64,000 nucleotides of DNA from Pseudomonas tensinigenes (GTDB lineage: Bacteria > Pseudomonadota > Gammaproteobacteria > Pseudomonadales > Pseudomonadaceae), in NCBI RefSeq assembly GCF_014268445.2, contig NZ_CP077089.1, forward strand, positions 4,333,501-4,397,500, read 5' to 3'. The stretch's first letter is position 1. Every line of letters starts with the position of its first letter. The position numbers were made by a program, and so were the translations under genes. Below are positions 57,422 to 64,000 of this stretch, piece by piece. Below the pieces are notes generated by a model. It saw only the letters and a program-made list of their open reading frames with translations, made no database searches and was not told the DNA's origin.

Positions 57422-58701
57422 TGTAGAGACCGGTACATCCTTTACAAATTAGACCGGGGACATCGTTTACACCTTTACAGGCTTGAAACGCGTTTTGCGC
57501 CGCTTTCAAGCCTGCCTAAACAGTGGCTGCAAAGGTACAGTTCCCAAGCGTCATCAGCCACTTCCTTCAGCGCGATGTCCTCTCCAATCAGAGCCTCTCC
57601 TAGAAAAATCAGCTGTCCTTTCCATTTAATTTCCCCATTTGACCGAACCTTGCGCACTTCAACATCGGAACCGTATTCAAGCGCAGGCAAGTAACCGGGA
57701 TAAGCGCGTGTCGACGGGCTATAGACAGATGCCGGCGGTTTCATGCCCAGCGCGGTGTGCGGTCGGTGGTGGTTGAAGTCTTGGATGAAGTCCTGAAAAG
57801 CCAACTGCTGGCGCACCAGGTTTTCCGCCGGTGGCACTGCTGCCTTTAGCGTTCGATGCATCCGTTCATGTCGACCATTTTGGTCGGGACGGCCAGGCGT
57901 AATCGTTTCGACATGGATTCCAAGCCTGATGAACCAAACCGATAACTTCGAAAGTCGCGCCAGACCTGTCGACGCAAAAGGAGCGCCATTGTCAGTGCGG
58001 ATCACATCCGGCAGCCCATATTCTCGAAAAGCCCACTCGAAGCCTTCCCGCGTAGGCGCTCCGTGCGTACTGGGCAAAGCGCGACAGACGAATAAAAAAC
58101 GGCTCATCTGATCGGTAATGGTCAGCGGATAGCACCAATTACCGTCCTGCATTTTGAACTGCCCTTTGTAATCAGCACACCAAGTCTGGTTGGGCGCGTC
58201 GACCGGACGCAAATGTGTTGGAGCACGGGGACGCGGGGGATAGGGCCGTCGCGCCACCACCAAACCAGCTTTCTTCAACCACTCCCCGGCGGTACTCGCC
58301 GCCGGCCATTGGATATGCGGATCGGAATCGCGCAGGCGACCAATGATCTGCTTGGGTCCCCGATCGGGATGTTCGTTTTTCTTGGCCAGCAGCGTGGCAA
58401 TGATTTCGTCGGGCGTTTGATGAGGACAGTTCAACGGCTTGCGCGATTGCTCTTTCAAGCCATCTACGCCCAACGCTGCATATCGTTCCAGCCATTTGTC
58501 GATGGTTGGACGGCTGACGCCATAGCGCCGGCTTAATTGGCTCTTGGTGTAGCTGCCGCCAAGCCAGTCACTGACTAACTTCACTCGTTGATCCATTGGG
58601 GACTCTTGATTCCAGGGCATGGTCAGCACCTCCTGACCATGATTAATACCTGTAAACCATGTCCCCGGTCTCAAACGTAAAGGATGTACCCGGTCTTTAC
58701 C
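57422..58701. mobile_element. IS481-family insertion sequence, about 1280 bp
   Basis: Left end TGTAGAGACCGGTACATCC and right end (inverse) GGTAAAGACCGGGTACATCC are imperfect inverted repeats. Each end carries a second, subterminal copy (AGACCGGGGACATCGTTTAC on the left, with ATGG on the right). A CAC duplication flanks it (57419-57421 and 58702-58704). Removing the IS and one CAC rebuilds CCCTCACCCCAGCCC, the end of the local repeat family. It encodes one intact transposase. Confidence 0.88.
57475..58620 (-). CDS. IS481 family transposase
   Basis: A 381-residue transposase, apparently intact. The N-terminal helix-turn-helix is LGGSYTKSQLSRRYGVSRPT, followed by an HTH_29/32-type region. The rve integrase core has the DDE residues in TWCADYKGQFK (Asp), VIRTDNGAPFAS (Asp) and GRPDQNGRHERMHRTLK (Glu). 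The start MPWNQESPMDQRVKL has AGGAGG 9 bases upstream. The C-terminal tail reads into the left end of the element. Confidence 0.92.
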   Translation of the reverse strand: MPWNQESPMDQRVKLVSDWLGGSYTKSQLSRRYGVSRPTIDKWLERYAALGVDGLKEQSRKPLNCPHQTPDEIIATLLAKKNEHPDRGPKQIIGRLRDSDPHIQWPAASTAGEWLKKAGLVVARRPYPPRPRAPTHLRPVDAPNQTWCADYKGQFKMQDGNWCYPLTITDQMSRFLFVCRALPSTHGAPTREGFEWAFREYGLPDVIRTDNGAPFASTGLARLSKLSVWFIRLGIHVETITPGRPDQNGRHERMHRTLKAAVPPAENLVRQQLAFQDFIQDFNHHRPHTALGMKPPASVYSPSTRAYPGYLPALEYGSDVEVRKVRSNGEIKWKGQLIFLGEALIGEDIALKEVADDAWELYLCSHCLGRLESGAKRVSSL

Positions 58702-58831
58702 CACCCCAGCCCTCTCCCGGGGGGAGAGGGCGTTGACCGAGGTGTCTGGCGTTGTGCAGCGACCTGAAAGACCTAGTCGGTTATGGATTTAGTACGGTGC
58801 ATTGAGGTCGGAGGATCTCTTTGACGCCATT
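58702..58831. repeat. Partial CCCTCACCC-type element disrupted by the IS481 element (copy E)
   Basis: CACCCCAGCCCTCTCCC and the core GACCGAGGTGTCTGGCGTTG continue from CCCTCAC left of the IS. The right terminal repeat is missing, because copy F begins at 58832. The two copies form a tandem pair. Confidence 0.8.
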
Positions 58832-59009
58832 CCCCTCACCCCAGCCCTCTCCCAGAGGGAGAGGGAGCTGACCAAGGTGTCTGGCGTTGTACATCGACCT
58901 GAAAAAACCAGTCGATTATGGATTCAAAGCAGCACGTTCAAGTCGGTGTATTTCCTGAACATCCCCCAATCGGTCCCCTCTCCCTCCGGGAGAGGGTTAG
59001 GGTGAGGGG
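58832..59009. repeat. CCCTCACCC-type element, copy F
   Basis: CCCCTCACCCCAGCCCTCTC and GAGAGGGTTAGGGTGAGGGG bound a core almost identical to copy D, including TACATCGACCTGAAAAAACC and AGTCGATTATGGATTCAAAG. Confidence 0.88.
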
Positions 59010-59027
59010 CTCTTTCTCGCGACCAAA

Positions 59028-59056
59028 CAAAAACCCGCACAAGGCGGGTTTTGTTT
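59028..59056. terminator. Terminator of glnS-cysS
   Basis: AAAACCCGC-ACAAG-GCGGGTTTT with A and T tracts on both sides, 18 bases after the cysS stop. Confidence 0.9.
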
Positions 59057-59073
59057 TAAAGCCGATAAGACAA

Positions 59074-60456
59074 TCAGTCAGCCAGACGCCAAGTAGTACC
59101 ACCCTTGCCGTCTTCCAACACAACACCCATAGCGGTGAGCTGATCACGAATACGATCCGACTCAGCCCAATCCTTACCCGCACGCGCCGCCAGACGCGCC
59201 GCAATCAGCGCATCAACCTCTGCCGCATCGACACGCCCTTCAGCGCCCGCCTGCAAAAAGTCATCGGCTTCGAGCTGCAACACACCCAACACACTCGCCA
59301 GCTCTTTCAGACGTGCCGCCAGACCCGCCGCCGCATCAAGATCGCTCTCGCGCAGACGGTTGATCTCACGCACCATCTCAAACAGCACGGCACAAGCTTC
59401 CGGCGTACCGAAGTCGTCGTTCATCACCGTGGTGAAACGCTCGACGAAGGCTTCGCCGCCCGCCGGTGCCACGGTCGGCAGGCCTTTCAAAGCATGGTAG
59501 AAACGCTCCAACGCCCCTTTGGCGTCCTTGAGGTTGTCTTCCGAGTAGTTGATCGCGCTGCGGTAGTGGCTCGACACCAGCAGGTAACGCACGACTTCCG
59601 GGTGGTACTTTTCCAGCACGTCGCGAATGGTGAAGAAGTTGTTCAAGGACTTGGACATCTTCTCGCCATTGATGCGAATCATGCCGCAATGCATCCACGC
59701 GTTGGCGTAGGTCTTGCCGGTGGCCGCTTCGCTCTGGGCGATTTCGTTTTCGTGGTGCGGGAACTCGAGGTCGCTGCCGCCGCCATGAATGTCGAAGGTC
59801 TCGCCGAGGCAGCAGGTGGACATCACCGAGCACTCGATGTGCCAGCCCGGACGCCCGGCGCCCCATGGCGATTCCCAGCTCGGCTCACCCGGTTTGGCGG
59901 CTTTCCACAGCACGAAGTCGAGCGGGTCCTGTTTCGACTCGTCGACTTCGATGCGGGCGCCGATGCGCAGGTCTTCGATTTTCTTGCGCGACAGTTTGCC
60001 GTAGCCCATGAACTTGGCGACGCGGTAGTACACGTCGCCGTTGCCCGGGGCGTAGGCGTAACCCTTGTCGATCAAGGTCTGGATCATCGCGTGCATGCCC
60101 GGAATATGATCCGTGGCGCGCGGCTCCATGTCCGGCTTCTTGATGTTCAGGCGCGCTTCGTCTTCGTGCATCGCGGCGATCATGCGATCGGTCAACGCTT
60201 CGAACGATTCACCGTTCTCGTTGGCGCGGTTGATGATCTTGTCGTCGATGTCGGTAATGTTGCGCACATAGGTCAGGTCGTAACCGCTGAACCGCAACCA
60301 GCGGGTCACCAGGTCGAACGCGACCATGCTGCGGCCGTGGCCCAGGTGGCAGTAGTCGTACACGGTCATCCCGCAGACGTACATGCGCACCTTGTTGCCA
60401 TCCAGCGGCTTGAAGACTTCTTTGCTCTTGGTGAGCGTGTTGTAGATCGTTAGCAC
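59074..60456 (-). CDS. cysS: Cysteinyl-tRNA synthetase
   Basis: Class I aminoacyl-tRNA synthetase, 460 residues, monomeric and zinc-binding. The zinc and HIGH regions are in [20 protein letters not shown], with HIGH as [20 protein letters not shown] and the KMSKS loop [17 protein letters not shown] are intact. It lies 15 bases after glnS on the same strand, so the two are probably cotranscribed. Confidence 0.97.
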   Translation of the reverse strand: MLTIYNTLTKSKEVFKPLDGNKVRMYVCGMTVYDYCHLGHGRSMVAFDLVTRWLRFSGYDLTYVRNITDIDDKIINRANENGESFEALTDRMIAAMHEDEARLNIKKPDMEPRATDHIPGMHAMIQTLIDKGYAYAPGNGDVYYRVAKFMGYGKLSRKKIEDLRIGARIEVDESKQDPLDFVLWKAAKPGEPSWESPWGAGRPGWHIECSVMSTCCLGETFDIHGGGSDLEFPHHENEIAQSEAATGKTYANAWMHCGMIRINGEKMSKSLNNFFTIRDVLEKYHPEVVRYLLVSSHYRSAINYSEDNLKDAKGALERFYHALKGLPTVAPAGGEAFVERFTTVMNDDFGTPEACAVLFEMVREINRLRESDLDAAAGLAARLKELASVLGVLQLEADDFLQAGAEGRVDAAEVDALIAARLAARAGKDWAESDRIRDQLTAMGVVLEDGKGGTTWRLAD

Positions 60457-60471
60457 GTTAAATCCCTTGAA

Positions 60472-62169
<1,698 letters not shown>

Positions 62170-62420
62170 AGGATCCTTGACTTACATGTGCGCGGCCGCA
62201 GAGGGGGCCAGACAAAACAAAGCCGCTATCATAGCCGATGCTGTCAAGGGGCTGACAGAGCACGGCCTATAAAGGAGCGCATTTAATCGCAGGGATTTGG
62301 AAAAACAGCCTCGAAATTCGCGCCTGTCACGCTAAACTGCGCACCTTGGCCGAAGCAGGCTGAACCGGTTTCGGGACTTTGTGTCCGGAAACCACGAATT
62401 CCTTATAAAGAGTAGCGATC

Positions 62421-62927
62421 ATGACTCAAGTTAAATTGACCACCAATCATGGCGACATCGTCATCGAACTGAACGCTGAAAAGGCGCCGATCACCGTCGC
62501 CAACTTCATCGAGTACGTCAACGCCGGTCACTACGAAAACACCGTTTTCCACCGTGTCATCGGTAACTTCATGATCCAGGGCGGCGGTTTCGAGCCAGGC
62601 ATGAAAGAAAAGAAAGACAAGCGTCCAAGCATCCAGAACGAAGCTGACAACGGTCTTTCCAACGACAAATACACCGTTGCCATGGCCCGCACCATGGAGC
62701 CGCATTCGGCTTCCGCGCAGTTCTTCATCAACGTTGCCGACAACACCTTCCTCAACCACAGCGGCAAGAACGTGCAAGGCTGGGGCTACGCAGTATTCGG
62801 TAAAGTGACCGCTGGCACCGACGTTGTCGACAAGATCAAAGGTGTTTCGACCACCTCCAAGTCCGGCCACCAGGACGTACCAGCAGACGACGTGATCATC
62901 GAGAAAGCCGAGATCATCGAAGCGTGA
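62421..62927 (+). CDS. ppiB: Peptidyl-prolyl cis-trans isomerase B (cyclophilin)
   Basis: Cytosolic cyclophilin, 168 residues, without a signal peptide. The catalytic Arg and substrate pocket are in [20 protein letters not shown], and [20 protein letters not shown] completes the active site. Its stop overlaps the lpxH start by 4 bases (GTGA), so translation is probably coupled. Confidence 0.96.
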   Translation: MTQVKLTTNHGDIVIELNAEKAPITVANFIEYVNAGHYENTVFHRVIGNFMIQGGGFEPGMKEKKDKRPSIQNEADNGLSNDKYTVAMARTMEPHSASAQFFINVADNTFLNHSGKNVQGWGYAVFGKVTAGTDVVDKIKGVSTTSKSGHQDVPADDVIIEKAEIIEA

Positions 62928-63670
62928 TATTGCTGATTTCAGACTTGCATCTGGAAGAGGAGCGCCCGGACATTACCCGGGCGTTTCTGGATTTGCTCGC
63001 CGGACGCGCCCGCTCGGCGAGTGCGTTGTACATTCTCGGCGACTTCTTCGAAGCGTGGATTGGCGACGACGCCATGACACCTTTCCAGCGTTCCATCTGC
63101 CAGGCCCTGCGCGAATTGAGCGACAGCGGCACGGCGATTTTTCTAATGCACGGCAATCGCGACTTCATGCTCGGCAAGGCCTTCTGCAAGCAGGCCGGCT
63201 GTACGTTGTTGAAGGACCCGAGTGTCGTGCAGTTTTACGGCGAGCCCGTGCTGTTGATGCATGGCGACAGCCTGTGCACCCGCGACGTCGGCTATATGAA
63301 GCTGCGGCGTTATCTGCGTAACCCGATCACCCTGTTTATCCTGCGTAACCTGCCCTTGAGCAGCCGCCACAAACTGGCGCGCAAACTGCGCAGCGAGAGC
63401 AAGGCGCAGACGCGGATGAAGGCTAATGACATTGTCGATGTCACGCCTGAGGAGATTCCGCGGATCATGCAGGAATACGGCGTGAAAACCCTGATTCATG
63501 GGCACACTCATCGCCCGGCGATCCACAAGTTGCAGCTCGGTGAGCAAGCGGCGAAGCGGATTGTGCTCGGGGATTGGGATCGGCAGGGTTGGGCGTTGCA
63601 GGTGGATGAGAGCGGGTATGCCTTGGCGCCGTTCGACTTCGCCCCGCCACTGGCTTTGCCGCACGGCTGA
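62924..63670 (+). CDS. lpxH: UDP-2,3-diacylglucosamine pyrophosphatase
   Basis: Cleaves UDP-2,3-diacylglucosamine to lipid X and UMP in lipid A synthesis at the inner membrane. It has 248 residues. The metallophosphoesterase motifs are all present: [37 protein letters not shown] and [10 protein letters not shown]. The start is GTG at 62924, overlapping the ppiB stop; the frame has no ATG that would keep the essential SDLHL motif. Confidence 0.96.
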   Translation: MILLISDLHLEEERPDITRAFLDLLAGRARSASALYILGDFFEAWIGDDAMTPFQRSICQALRELSDSGTAIFLMHGNRDFMLGKAFCKQAGCTLLKDPSVVQFYGEPVLLMHGDSLCTRDVGYMKLRRYLRNPITLFILRNLPLSSRHKLARKLRSESKAQTRMKANDIVDVTPEEIPRIMQEYGVKTLIHGHTHRPAIHKLQLGEQAAKRIVLGDWDRQGWALQVDESGYALAPFDFAPPLALPHG

Positions 63671-63679
63671 AGATCGCCA

Positions 63680-63881
63680 CCCCCTCACCCCAGCCCTCTC
63701 CCCCAGGGGGGCGAGGGGGAAAGGGAGCCGACCGAGTGCAGTTCAAAACCCGCGATCGACTCACAATCTCAAATCATGCTTTCCCCAAACCGGAGTTCAA
63801 CTCGGTGGCTCAGGTCGGCGTACCTCGAAAGAAAACTTCGGTCAGTCCCCTCTCCCTCGGGGAGAGGGCTAGGGTGAGGGG
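63680..63881. repeat. CCCTCACCC-type element, copy G
   Basis: CCCCCTCACCCCAGCCCTCT and GGAGAGGGCTAGGGTGAGGG bound a core with GAGCCGACCGAG and GGTCAGTCCCCTCTCC-like sequence. It begins 10 bases after the lpxH stop and ends 10 bases before the next gene. Confidence 0.85.
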
Positions 63882-63890
63882 CTTTTGACT

Positions 63891-64000
63891 TTAGTGCCCT
63901 GAAGCCGCAGGCCCCGCCTTGGCAGCAAACGGCGGTTTCGCCAGCCACACAATCAGAATCAACCCCATGAACCCCCAGCCCAGCAACGTGAAGTAATCCA
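63891..64000 (-). CDS. Membrane transporter C-terminus, probably MFS multidrug exporter (cut by window edge)
   Basis: Only the last 36 codons are inside the window. The minus-strand reading DYFTLLGWGFMGLILIVW gives one membrane helix followed by LAKPPFAAKAGPAASGH and a TAA stop. It resembles the last helix of EmrB/DHA2-type exporters. Too little is present for a firm assignment. Confidence 0.5.
   Translation of the reverse strand, partial: DYFTLLGWGFMGLILIVWLAKPPFAAKAGPAASGH

Overview
The window is chromosomal DNA of a Pseudomonas from the fluorescens complex. This rests on gene order (ftsK-aat-bpt-infA-clpA-clpS-cspD-icd-idh, then mnmA-hflD-purB, aceA and nuoA-N), which matches the Pseudomonas core. 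It is also supported by GC-rich codon use, Pseudomonas-only families (DUF6124, DUF2790, PtrA-like) and many REP palindromes of the kind found in that group. No rRNA, tRNA, CRISPR array, prophage or biosynthetic cluster was seen. One intact insertion sequence is present.

Layout. 1-7150: cell division, N-end-rule and proteolysis genes: ftsK (5' end only), aat, bpt, infA, clpA, clpS, cspD. An 850 bp repeat block lies between infA and clpA. 7160-19660: central carbon metabolism and housekeeping. It holds two different isocitrate dehydrogenases (icd, idh), a Nudix hydrolase, mnmA-hflD, purB, roxA, a GNAT acetyltransferase, a short secretin-domain protein and isocitrate lyase. 20331-35270: the complete respiratory complex I operon nuoA-nuoN with fused nuoCD. 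35554-47503: a heavy-metal island. It has an OprD-type porin, a DUF6124 protein, two small secreted proteins sharing one N-terminal module, the CzcCBA exporter and a divergent CzcRS-type two-component system. 47767-55935: a six-gene GlpSTPQUV-type ABC importer, divergent from a sigma-54 activator. 56112-59009: an MFS transporter, an IS481-family element and repeats. 59074-64000: cysS, glnS, ppiB, lpxH and the 3' end of an MFS exporter.

How parts work together. AceA, Icd and Idh compete for isocitrate at the glyoxylate/TCA branch. ClpS and Bpt/Aat belong to one N-degron pathway whose end point is ClpAP. In the metal island, one 16-bp palindrome-like motif occurs upstream of three transcription units: the porin, the small secreted proteins and czcCBA. 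It is the best candidate for the CzcR operator. The ABC importer has a near-consensus sigma-54 promoter and an array of TGAACA repeats between it and the activator gene, so the activator is its probable regulator. Its two ATPase subunits carry complementary motif losses, which suggests an asymmetric heterodimer with one consensus ATP site.

Repeats. At least three REP/REPIN sequence classes and about six copies of a 150-265 bp element with CCCTCACCC...GGGTGAGGG ends are scattered between genes. Two of these repeats supply the last codons and stop of a neighbouring gene, and one was split by the IS481 element.
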